Assembly (NCBI GenBank): GCA_015231995.1
Contig: JADGAO010000020.1
Location: forward strand, 1-23,419
Direction: 5' to 3'
Source of the DNA: Nitrospinota bacterium
GTDB lineage: Bacteria; Nitrospinota_A; UBA7883; JACRLM01
Length of the DNA: 23,419 bases
The position numbers and the translations under genes were made by a program. Under the pieces are notes generated by a model that was not told the DNA's origin, searched no databases, and worked only from the letters and a program-made list of their open reading frames with translations. Of the stretch, positions 16,704 to 23,380 are shown one piece after another; position 1 is the stretch's first letter; the number at the start of each line of letters is the position of its first letter.

Positions 16704-16739
16704 AAAAATAACCCCCGAAACCTTTTAAACCTTTCGGGG
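16704..16739 (-). terminator. Intrinsic terminator of the AlpA/DUF3987 operon
   Basis: In the transcript sense, CCCCGAAA and TTTCGGGG (16739-16732 and 16720-16713) form a perfect 8-bp stem with an 11-base loop, followed by G and TTATTTTT (down to 16704). It lies about 30 bases past the stop codon of the DUF3987 C-terminal ORF. Confidence 0.85.
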
Positions 16740-16768
16740 TAAAAAGGGTTTCGAGGGTTTTAATCACC

Positions 16769-17809
16769 CTACGCCCGTTTTATGGCTTTTGGGTGAATGC
16801 GATATCGCGTCGTTGGCCTTCCCCCTGTCGGAGATGGCGTTTGCTTCTCGCTTCGTATCCACCCGTGATCCTCAAGGGCTTTACAGACCTTTTCAATCTG
16901 CAACCGATCCTTGAAGCCAGACCAGCTTTTTTGCAAAACGTCGTGAATGGTAAACCCGTCGCGCAGGCTCCCGTCAAGAATCCGCTCAAGCAAGGCGAGG
17001 GTAGAGACGTATGGCGTTCCAAGAACCAAGCCATAGATTCGCCGGGCGTGTTTTTGGAGATAGTCCTCCCACTGCACGGCCATTCGAGTCGCTTCTAACG
17101 AAATACCGGAAGGCTTATCGCCGTCAGCGACAGCGATTACGTGGAAGATCATGGCAAGCGCTGGAACCAATTTTCTGTGTTTTGAAAAGTGTTCATTCAA
17201 TAGCGGATGGGTGTCCGCAAGACGTAATTGATTAGCGAGTTTTATAAACCAGTTCTTGAACACGTCCTGCGCCGCATCGTCAAATCGAAAACACGCGATA
17301 CCTTTCCTGCCAATTGCATCCGCGCCTAGCGTTTTAAAATCGGCCTCGTCGAGCTTCAGAAAGATTTCCTGGACTCTTTCCCTCGCCTGCAAGTCAGGCT
17401 CCTTGTCCACGTATTCCCATGAAGAAGGCGCGTCAGGGTACACGAGGAGCTGAAGCCGCTGTATCAGGCCGTCGTTATTTCCGGTCGAGAAACACATGTC
17501 AAGATAGCCTTGCAGTTTTGATGGCTGGATGGCGCCAACCACAGAAAGAATGCAGTTCTCCACCCGAATCGTTCCGCGTCCAATCCGATCTTGCGTGTAA
17601 CTACCATCGCCGTTCCATGCTTCAAGATATATGGCCCTGGCCTCTTCAGACCCCGGTTTGTCAATTGACGCAAGCCATCCGGCTATCTCGTCTCGATAGA
17701 GAAGAAGACCGTTAGGGTTAACGCTCATGATCTCCAAAAGCTTTTCAACTGAAACGTCATTTACATAATACCGACGTCCGCTTGGCTGATCCGTTTCTTC
17801 TGTGCTCAT
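16769..17809 (-). CDS. DUF3987 protein, C-terminal part (separate ORF)
   Basis: A 346-aa protein corresponding to the Walker B side and C-terminus of DUF3987 helicase/primase-like proteins. YYVNDVSVEKLLEIM, LLLYRDEIAGWL (D40-E41), YLEAWNGDGSYTQDRIGRGT and SVVGAIQPSKLQGYL are family hallmarks. The C-terminal end looks like a winged helix. Its ATG overlaps the stop codon of the N-terminal ORF (ATGA), and a perfect AGGAGG lies 5 bases before it, so independent initiation with coupling is likely. In most relatives both halves are one protein. Here the Walker A and Walker B residues are on different polypeptides, so they must assemble, or be joined by frameshifting, to act. Replication initiation of the element is the likely role. 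Confidence 0.8.
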   Translation of the reverse strand: MSTEETDQPSGRRYYVNDVSVEKLLEIMSVNPNGLLLYRDEIAGWLASIDKPGSEEARAIYLEAWNGDGSYTQDRIGRGTIRVENCILSVVGAIQPSKLQGYLDMCFSTGNNDGLIQRLQLLVYPDAPSSWEYVDKEPDLQARERVQEIFLKLDEADFKTLGADAIGRKGIACFRFDDAAQDVFKNWFIKLANQLRLADTHPLLNEHFSKHRKLVPALAMIFHVIAVADGDKPSGISLEATRMAVQWEDYLQKHARRIYGLVLGTPYVSTLALLERILDGSLRDGFTIHDVLQKSWSGFKDRLQIEKVCKALEDHGWIRSEKQTPSPTGGRPTTRYRIHPKAIKRA

Positions 17810-18231
17810 TTTTCCTCCTGTTTTGTTTCCGTGACGGTATCGTCAAAAAAATCATCTATGGTTGCGTTACTTTTGGCTTTTTCCCCTTCCAGTTGCTTGA
17901 TGAACTGGAGGGCCTCGCTGAGCGCCGGGGATTTTAGCGACCCCGGAATTCCAACGATTCCACCCCACAAATTGGAACTCACTTGCCAGTCGTCATTACA
18001 CTTTGGCAGGATTGCCACTCTTGGCCCGATTATGGACGCAATGGCGATTATCAGCGGCACGGCGACATACTCTGGCGGGCATTGCATTCGATGCGAGACA
18101 TCAAGAACAAATGCCCGTATCGGCTCCGGCAACATCTCCGCCGTTAGCGGGTCAACCGGCGCAAGATTATTATCAATTGGGCGTGGCTCAGGCCAGCCGC
18201 TATCGTTCTCTGGAATCACAACCTGGGTCAT
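17806..18231 (-). CDS. DUF3987 protein, N-terminal part (separate ORF)
   Basis: A 141-aa protein. LPEPIRAFVLDVSHRMQCPPEYVAV is the typical DUF3987 opening; NLWGGIVGIPGSLKSPALSEAL carries the P-loop GIPGSLKS (94-101). It stops in an acidic tail (DDFFDDTVTETKQEEK), where the family normally continues. An excellent AGGAGG lies 8 bases before the ATG. Its stop codon overlaps the start of the C-terminal ORF by four bases. It probably pairs with that protein as a split ATPase. Alone it would lack Walker B. Confidence 0.8.
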   Translation of the reverse strand: MTQVVIPENDSGWPEPRPIDNNLAPVDPLTAEMLPEPIRAFVLDVSHRMQCPPEYVAVPLIIAIASIIGPRVAILPKCNDDWQVSSNLWGGIVGIPGSLKSPALSEALQFIKQLEGEKAKSNATIDDFFDDTVTETKQEEK

Positions 18232-18265
18232 GATATGGACCTCCTGTTCGTTAGTTAGGGTCTTA

Positions 18266-18295
18266 ACCGGGTGGGAGCGTAAACCCCCACCCGGT
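18266..18295 (-). other. Perfect hairpin between DUF669-like and DUF3987 genes
   Basis: ACCGGGTGGG (18266-18275) and CCCACCCGGT (18286-18295) form a 10-bp stem with a 10-base loop inside the operon. No T-run follows in the minus direction, so it may be an mRNA stabiliser or processing site, or may adjust expression between the two genes. Confidence 0.55.
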
Positions 18296-18303
18296 GCAGT
18301 TAG

Positions 18304-18711
18304 TTACGCCGCGCTTTTAGCGGAAGGGACAGAGCGGAGCAAGTACGCATTTGCGTAGCCATCCTCCACCCGAATATCGATCTCTACAGCCAAGCCGACA
18401 TACCTGACTGCTCCTATCAGAAAATCCGAAAGTTTTTTTGCGTCTGGCGCAATCTTCAGAACGGCCTTTTTGGCGTGCGGCATAGCCAGCTTTGTCAGAT
18501 ATATCCGCTGGAAAGCCAGCTTGTTAAGATTTGCCCCAGAAGTGATTTGGTATGTGAAGAGCAAGTAATCTTTGCCGTTACCGGCGCATATCTTTACCTT
18601 TTCGAATCTGGCAGTACATTGCCCAGGGATGAGATCGAGGTCGTTAGCCGTCTCAAATAGGCGGTCGAGATCATCTAGCGGAAGATCTGTAGATGTTGGT
18701 GTTGTATTCAT
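18304..18711 (-). CDS. Second DUF669-like, putative ssDNA-binding protein
   Basis: A 135-aa protein. After a variable N-terminus, IPGQCTARFEKVKI, DYLLFTYQITSGANLNKLAF, and VEIDIRVEDGYANAYLLRSV follow the same strand order as the protein at 4656-5039, though identity is low. The likely fold is OB-like. I chose the ATG at 18711 because AAGGA precedes it by 8 bases; an in-frame ATG 25 codons earlier has no such site. It lies between the AlpA-like gene and the DUF3987 pair, which fits a replication cofactor. The family assignment is weaker than for the left-end copy. Confidence 0.5.
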   Translation of the reverse strand: MNTTPTSTDLPLDDLDRLFETANDLDLIPGQCTARFEKVKICAGNGKDYLLFTYQITSGANLNKLAFQRIYLTKLAMPHAKKAVLKIAPDAKKLSDFLIGAVRYVGLAVEIDIRVEDGYANAYLLRSVPSAKSAA

Positions 18712-18873
18712 TTTATATTTCCTTATCAAAGGACTGCCGTTAAGGACTATGTCGTGGCAGTCAGTTATGGTGCCGCCGAAAACCATTTTCCAGCGGTCAC
18801 CCGATGATGGACACCATGTCCACCATCCAAAATTCAGAACTTCCAGATTCCTTCGTCTCTGTGCGCTATCCGA

Positions 18874-19077
18874 CTATTTTTCCCCTCCCTTCTTCGAATA
18901 TGCCGTTGCCGTTGGCCTCGTTTTAATCCACTCCTCAACGTCACTGCTTATCCAACCAATGGCGCATTTCCCGATGCGGATAGGGGAAGGGAAATCACCA
19001 CTTTTGGTTTGCCGATAAATCGTCGTTCGCGACAAGCCTGTTTCCTGCATAACCCCCCGAATCCGCCAAACCTGCAC
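18874..19077 (-). CDS. AlpA-like helix-turn-helix regulator / excisionase
   Basis: A 67-aa protein with the AlpA/MerR-like pattern: RIRGVMQETGLSRTTIYRQ (helix-turn-helix), then FPSPIRIGKCAIGWISSDVEEWIKTR. AlpA-type proteins activate integrase genes or act as excision factors on P4-like elements. I propose a GTG start at 19077 because GGAGG lies 9 bases before it and the family homology begins there; the frame stays open upstream to an ATG at 19224, and an internal ATG at 19050 would cut into the HTH. Repeated GGGAAC half-sites lie about 80-140 bases upstream. It is the first gene of the leftward replication operon. Confidence 0.85.
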   Translation of the reverse strand: MQVWRIRGVMQETGLSRTTIYRQTKSGDFPSPIRIGKCAIGWISSDVEEWIKTRPTATAYSKKGGEK

Positions 19078-19159
19078 GCTTGCTTTCCTCCAGTTAATGG
19101 CCCTCTGCGCCCTCGCTTCATCACACTTGCGCCACTGGAAAATTTTAAAATTTCGAGAA

Positions 19160-19217
19160 GGGAACTTGCGAGGGAACAATGTGGAAAGATTGGGGAACTT
19201 TGTCGAAATAGTTCCCC
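19160..19217. promoter_or_regulatory. Cluster of GGGAAC half-sites upstream of the AlpA-like gene
   Basis: Three direct GGGAAC copies start at 19160, 19172 and 19193, and an inverted copy, GTTCCC, at 19211. The last two form a perfect 7-bp inverted repeat GGGGAAC (19192-19198) and GTTCCCC (19211-19217). The 58-bp cluster looks like an operator array or iteron-like site controlling the replication operon. No clear promoter was found with it. Confidence 0.5.
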
Positions 19218-19358
19218 TAGGCATAACTCTATGAAAGAATAGGGGAAATCAGGGGTGGCGGATGGGTTGTCTGCTTTTAAAGGCTGAGGTGAAACTCAAC
19301 TGGTTTCTGCGGGTCAGATTACCAAAAGCAAGATAAACATGGCTGTGAGTAGGAAAAA

Positions 19359-20144
19359 TTACTTACGATATTTCTCCTTAAAACTAATGGTTTTATTGGT
19401 GCCTTTAGAAAATAGTATTTTTCGGACAGCCAGGCCACCCTTATTGTGTTTAAAATAATTTTTTAATATATCGTCATCATCGGGTAACTCGCCGATCTTC
19501 CTTCTCGCTACCTGCAACAGAATACTGCGGGCTATATCAACTTTCCCTTTTGTCAAATATTCATTCGCCATATATTTAATTATTTTGGCTTGCGTCGGTG
19601 AGAGCCTGTAGTCCTTCTTGTCTATTACAAGCGTATTGGAATTATCCTTAAAATGGAAAGCCAGGCATCGTTTACTGGGTGGAGGAGAAACAGCGTGCTC
19701 CTTCACGCCATATCTTAAAGCCAAAATTGAAAGCTCCAAGTCAGTAAACTTAATGTCATAAATAATTAGATCGGGAAGTGTGACTAAATCTTCTGCAATA
19801 ATTTCCATTTCCTCGGTACTTTTATTTAGACGAATTGTGCAATTTGAAAATAATTTATATATTTTATTTCCCAAAAATACTATGTCTTTTTCCGAACCAT
19901 AACGAGAAGAATTAAATTTTTCGAATGAGACAACAGGTGTATCCTCATCATCTGGCCTATCGTGCGCAAGCCACACTTGGAATATCATCTCAATGTCCTT
20001 TAATAATCCTACCTTGAAGTCCCTGAGCACTTTATGAACATCATCCGGGTGTTTTTTCCCTTCTTCCTCTTTGGTAGGGATTTCCTTATTACAAACGAAA
20101 TACGCATATTTAAAAATGGTACTGGTTTTCTCGTCAAGCTTCAT
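19359..20144 (-). CDS. 261-aa hypothetical protein overlapping the integrase remnant
   Basis: No family was recognised. The protein is hydrophilic, without membrane segments. The N-terminal half is Lys- and Asp-rich. The C-terminal part, YRLSPTQAKIIKYMANEYLT followed by ILLQVARRKIGELPDDDDILKNYF and GGLAVRKIL, has a winged-helix-like pattern. The ATG overlaps the integrase stop codon (ATGA), and GGAAGG precedes it, so it was probably co-translated with the integrase. Its base composition is more AT-rich than neighbouring genes. It could be a cargo or regulatory protein of the element, but function is unknown. Confidence 0.65.
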   Translation of the reverse strand: MKLDEKTSTIFKYAYFVCNKEIPTKEEEGKKHPDDVHKVLRDFKVGLLKDIEMIFQVWLAHDRPDDEDTPVVSFEKFNSSRYGSEKDIVFLGNKIYKLFSNCTIRLNKSTEEMEIIAEDLVTLPDLIIYDIKFTDLELSILALRYGVKEHAVSPPPSKRCLAFHFKDNSNTLVIDKKDYRLSPTQAKIIKYMANEYLTKGKVDIARSILLQVARRKIGELPDDDDILKNYFKHNKGGLAVRKILFSKGTNKTISFKEKYRK

Positions 20145-21182
20145 GTGATTATACCTTCCAGTTTACGCCCCCATGCCTCCAGAGCCATGCGCTTTTCATT
20201 ATCATATTCGTAGCGGTCATACACCGCTGTTACATCTTTTCTTTCGACATGATTTAGAATCTTTGACACCACGAGCCGGTATATACCGATCTTTGTCATT
20301 TGGCTGGCCGCTGTTCGACGAAGATCATGGGGGGTAAAGGCTGGCAGGCCTCCAAAATGTAGACAATGGAACTCGATGAGCCAACCCGTTCTTGGCCTTC
20401 TCAGCCGGGATATTCCATATCCGGTTATCAAGGTCGAACTCCTTCCACTCGGAGTTTAAGACTTCCCCTTTCCTTTGGGCTGTCACCAGAATCAGTTTTA
20501 GCGCCAACCTCGACCCCGCGTTCATTCTGGTTTTGTCCAAGCCAGTCCAGACGATTCTGATTTCTTCTTCGGATAAAGACCTATCCCGCTGGTTCTCTTT
20601 GGAAGGAGCTCCCATGCGTATGCACGGGGAAAATTCCAAGATGCCCCGGTCAACAGCGAAGTTGAACATCGTGTGAACCACGGCCAGTGTCCGGTTGGCG
20701 GCTATGGGCGCTCCCCTTTTCACAATGGAGTCCATGATGGCGATAATCTCTATTCTGGTGATGCTCCTGGCTTTCCTGTAACCAATAACGGGGATGATAT
20801 CTTTCCGTAGAATCCTCTCATCCTCGCCAGCGCTCCGCTTTCTTGGCCTAGCCCGCATCTCAAGGTAAAGCTCCACCAAGTCCGAAATCGTTTCAGAGTC
20901 ACGTTCGATGATGTTGGCGGTTACTTTCTCACGTCCTGGATCATAGCCTTTTTCGAGTTTTTGTAGCGCAGTGGCGTGGGCGGCGTGGGCATCAGCAAGG
21001 GACATCTTCGGATATTCGCCAAGAGTCATGCGCCGGGGTTTACCGTAGTACCGATAGAGGAATATCCAAACCTTTTTCGTCTTGGATACCCGTAACCCGA
21101 ATCCCTTGTGATTATCCTCCCACACTTCAAACCGATCACTGGTATACTTTAGACTTTGGATGGTCTTGTCGGTGAATTTCAT
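20141..21182 (-). pseudogene. P4-type tyrosine integrase, internal deletion and frameshift
   Basis: The N-terminal frame (21182 to 20325) has the DUF4102 arm-binding domain (about residues 1-90: WEDNHKGFGLRVSK, RYYGKPRRMTLGEYP), the core-binding domain, and the first catalytic segment TAQRKGEVLNSEW. It goes off frame after AHRVPLS. The second frame (to 20141) gives FTPHDLRRTAAS (H-x-x-R), LVVSKILNHVE, and TAVYDRYEY with the tyrosine. In relatives about 60-70 residues separate VPLS from FTPHDLRR; here only about 9 codons remain, so roughly 180 bases are missing as well as the frame being changed. All catalytic residues survive, but not in one protein. It is probably inactive, unless the assembly is wrong here. 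Confidence 0.8.
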
Positions 21183-21209
21183 ATCGGCTTCATCGCCCGA
21201 AAAATCCCT

Positions 21210-21230
21210 CTGGGTAGCAATTGGGTAGCA
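21210..21230 (+). promoter_or_regulatory. Integrase arm-type sites, right end
   Basis: CTGGGTAGCA (21210-21219) and TTGGGTAGCA (21221-21230) match the pair at 4243-4264 in sequence, orientation and near-identical spacing. They lie just upstream of the integrase start codon, so they could also regulate it. Confidence 0.6.
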
Positions 21231-21340
21231 TTTTAGCTGGGACTTACCAGTACGTCAAGAAACAAGTTGAAACAGGTATATGATTGAAATTATAGAGAGT
21301 TATAAGCATCAACATGGTCGCAAGGGTTCAGGTTGTTTCA

Positions 21341-21360
21341 GGAAGTAGCATGGGTAGCAG
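21341..21360 (+). promoter_or_regulatory. Arm-type sites adjoining the right core
   Basis: AAGTAGCA (21343-21350) and TGGGTAGCA (21351-21359) stand directly beside the putative core at 21362. The second is a full match to the arm motif. The spacer 21231-21340 also has repeated GTTTCA/TGAAAC motifs; no gene was seen. Confidence 0.5.
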
Positions 21361-21361
21361 T

Positions 21362-21373
21362 CCCCTTGTCAGG
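21362..21373 (+). repeat. Putative attR core
   Basis: CCCCTTGTCAGG is identical to 4153-4164. To its right the sequence continues as chromosomal palindromic repeat; to its left are arm-type sites and the integrase gene. Confidence 0.55.
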
Positions 21374-21427
21374 GGGCCAATTAAACCCCCTCGCAACTGC
21401 GTTGCGGTCCCCCTTTCTAAGGGGGAC
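21374..21427. repeat. Chromosomal palindromic repeat, right half
   Basis: GCAAC-TGC-GTTGC (21393-21405) and GTCCCCCTT (21407-21415) with AAGGGGGAC (21419-21427) are successive hairpins. On the minus strand it reads CTTAGAAAGGGG and then GAGGGGGTTTAA, matching the left half at 4086-4130 in inverted orientation. Confidence 0.6.
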
Positions 21428-21593
21428 AAAAGAGTGTTCTTCACCCCGCCGTCCTCGGTAGGGATGTCTGCGATTTGAGAGATGAAGGTCTTTGGCGTTT
21501 CACCGGGGCGTTTAGCCCCGATAAAACGCTTGCGGGCGGGACGCCCGCGCTCCCAGGGAAGGGGCGCCCCGGTGGGTCGCCCGGATATAAAAC
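21428..21593. repeat. Palindrome-rich intergenic spacer
   Basis: Non-coding. It contains 21435-21456, an inverted copy (one mismatch) of 932-953, then hairpins CGGGGC/GCCCCG (21504-21520) and GCGGGCG/CGCCCGC (21532-21548). It looks like stacked fragments of dispersed intergenic repeats. Confidence 0.55.
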
Positions 21594-21618
21594 GCCTTAG
21601 GGCCTGGCGCCCTAAGGC
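21594..21618 (-). terminator. Terminator of the cytochrome operon
   Basis: GCCTTAGGGC (21594-21603) and GCCCTAAGGC (21609-21618) form a perfect 10-bp stem with a 5-base loop, about 17 bases after the cytochrome b stop codon. In the minus direction GTTTTAT follows the stem. Confidence 0.75.
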
Positions 21619-21634
21619 TAAATAAAAACCAGTG

Positions 21635-22324
21635 TCAACTCTTCCCCGTAACGTATTCAGCGTGAAGGTGAACGACCGCAAACTCCGGTCTCTCATCAAC
21701 CCGCCGACGGCTTTGCCGTTCCATCCACAACGGGTGATGATGGGCGGCCCATTTGGCGTCCACTTTCCCATGGATGATGGAGGTAATGCTCGGACGGGTA
21801 TCCTTGTTGCCAACGGCCATAAATACATGCCCCAACAGGGCCAGGCCAAGCCCCACGCCAACTGCCGTATGGATCATGATCGCCAGGATCGGCGATGGAA
21901 CGCTCCACATTATCAAACCCGTCACGGCGAGAGCCTTGGAACCGGCCACAGCCAGCGTGGCCCATGTCTTCTGGCCGGGATTAAACTTGTCGGCAGGCGG
22001 CAGATGGATGTTCCCGAACAAGGCTGAGACAGGTTTTTTCATCAGCCATTCGAGGTCCTTCCAACCCCATGTGGTGAGCAGACGCAGGTTTTCCTTCCAA
22101 ACGCCTTTGTTACCCATCATGACAAGCAGAAGAGGCGCAACCAGGAAGATTACGCTTACGTACTGATGAGTCCGAACAAGTGACTGGCGTGTCGCGCCCT
22201 GGTCGCCCTTAAGGTTGAAATAGATCATCCCCACACCCGTCAGCAGAAGGGTAAGGACGGAAAACATCACCACGTTATGCAACCATCTCTCCGACGGGGT
22301 GAATCTTGTCACTGAATCCTTCAT
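21635..22324 (-). CDS. Cytochrome b subunit (b561 / formate dehydrogenase gamma-like)
   Basis: A 229-aa integral membrane diheme cytochrome b. RFTPSERWLHNVVMFSVLTL carries a likely heme ligand (H16) at the first membrane helix; RTHQYVSVIFLV and IHTAVGVGLGLALLGHVFMA supply further His residues, giving about four helices. Proteins of this type carry electrons between the quinone pool and a periplasmic partner. I chose the ATG at 22324, which has AAAGGAAG before it, over an upstream in-frame ATG at 22444 whose extension is not family-like. It follows the cytochrome c gene by 129 bases on the same strand, so a two-subunit redox complex is likely. Its quinone chemistry and partner enzyme are not visible here. 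Confidence 0.82.
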   Translation of the reverse strand: MKDSVTRFTPSERWLHNVVMFSVLTLLLTGVGMIYFNLKGDQGATRQSLVRTHQYVSVIFLVAPLLLVMMGNKGVWKENLRLLTTWGWKDLEWLMKKPVSALFGNIHLPPADKFNPGQKTWATLAVAGSKALAVTGLIMWSVPSPILAIMIHTAVGVGLGLALLGHVFMAVGNKDTRPSITSIIHGKVDAKWAAHHHPLWMERQSRRRVDERPEFAVVHLHAEYVTGKS

Positions 22325-22453
22325 CGAAACACTTCCTTTCAAAGCCGCGATCCATCCCCGGCAACAGGGATGAAACACGGCGAAATTGGAAAACAGTGTG
22401 TATGGCGAACGGGCGGGCGGGTTAGCCCACCCACCCGTTTCCACTGAAAGACG

Positions 22454-23380
22454 TCAGTTGTTCTTCGCGCCCTCCCCGATCCATTTGAGGATGGCGTTGT
22501 AATCCGCGTCCCCGGCATTCATAAACTCGCCGCCAGCATGAGTGGAGCCGACTTTCGCCTTGGCCAAAATCCCGCTATCGGCTGGGCTGGAAACGTTCAC
22601 GACGTCGGCGACGCCCTTGGCCGATTTGGAATTCTTGGTGTACGCGGAAAGGTCAAGCCCGCCGCTGTAATCAAATGTCGTGCTACCGTAGGCGCTGACA
22701 GGGTTCGCCGAGCCTGGCATATGGCACGCCTTGCACTTGTTCTTGAGGATCGGCAGGACGTGTTGCTTAAAGCTGACGCCGCTGGACGGGTAGGATTTGA
22801 GGGTCGGGAAAGTCCCGGCGGAAAGCGACCCGCGCGACCCCTGCCAGCCGTGATGCATGTTGCAACTCATCCTGGGAGCCGACGTCATTCCGCCAACCGG
22901 GGCTATCGTCACCATTGGGCGCACGGTGTTGTCGTATATCACCCAGGCCTTATAAGTCCACGTGCCGGAAGACGACGCGTCCGGCCCTTTGGCGGGATCG
23001 GAAGCTATCGTCGCATATGTGAAAAAGTTGCCAGCCTCGTTGCTGGTCATGCTTATCACCTTGCCCGTGACGTCTTTGAGGATGATCTCGCCGCCAGCCA
23101 GCGGCTGTGTGCCGGCCTTGTCCTTGAACAACGTGCCGCCAACAGTGAACGGGAAGTTTCCTGCCTTCCCGCCTGGGTTATGGCAGATGCCGCAGTCGCT
23201 ACCGGCAAAGTGAAGCCCATTGCCCTGCGACACTCCAGACTCCGGCCCGTTGTCTTTCCCGGCGACGTGTCCCGACGGGGCTGGTTCCCATTTCATCCCA
23301 TCCGGGGTAAAGGTTTGCGCGTTCGATACCGCAGTCATCAGCGATGACAGCATGAATATAAAAACACAAGCTCGTTTCAT
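22454..23380 (-). CDS. Secreted c-type cytochrome with two CXXCH motifs
   Basis: A 308-aa protein. The signal peptide is MKRACVFIFMLSSLMTAVSNA, with predicted cleavage near residue 21. Heme-binding motifs are CGICH (63-67) and CKACH (216-220). Between them, about residues 78-125 (VGGTLFKDKAGTQPLAGGEI) resemble a carboxypeptidase-regulatory-like beta domain. CNMHH at 173-177 looks like a third heme motif whose second Cys is His. The end (DADYNAILKWIGEGAKNN) is typical of cytochrome c-like 'planctomycete/PSD1' C-terminal helices. I chose the ATG at 23380 over 23389 because AAGGA is 10 bases from the first but too close to the second. The product is probably periplasmic and exchanges electrons with the downstream cytochrome b. 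Confidence 0.8.
   Translation of the reverse strand: MKRACVFIFMLSSLMTAVSNAQTFTPDGMKWEPAPSGHVAGKDNGPESGVSQGNGLHFAGSDCGICHNPGGKAGNFPFTVGGTLFKDKAGTQPLAGGEIILKDVTGKVISMTSNEAGNFFTYATIASDPAKGPDASSSGTWTYKAWVIYDNTVRPMVTIAPVGGMTSAPRMSCNMHHGWQGSRGSLSAGTFPTLKSYPSSGVSFKQHVLPILKNKCKACHMPGSANPVSAYGSTTFDYSGGLDLSAYTKNSKSAKGVADVVNVSSPADSGILAKAKVGSTHAGGEFMNAGDADYNAILKWIGEGAKNN

Larger units (their letters stand above)
4153..21373. mobile_element. Integrated genomic island (about 17.2 kb) with defence and replication genes
   Basis: Bounded by a 12-bp direct repeat, CCCCTTGTCAGG, at 4153-4164 and 21362-21373. Inside both ends lie paired TGGGTAGCA arm-like sites. A P4-type tyrosine integrase gene (now disrupted) lies next to the right end, as expected for such elements. 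Content is phage- or plasmid-like: polymerase, DUF3987 protein, AlpA-like protein, serine recombinase, and a central restriction-modification cluster. The flanking repeat halves match each other in inverted orientation, consistent with insertion into one repeat. No tRNA is at the junction. The exact boundaries are inferred. Confidence 0.7.
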
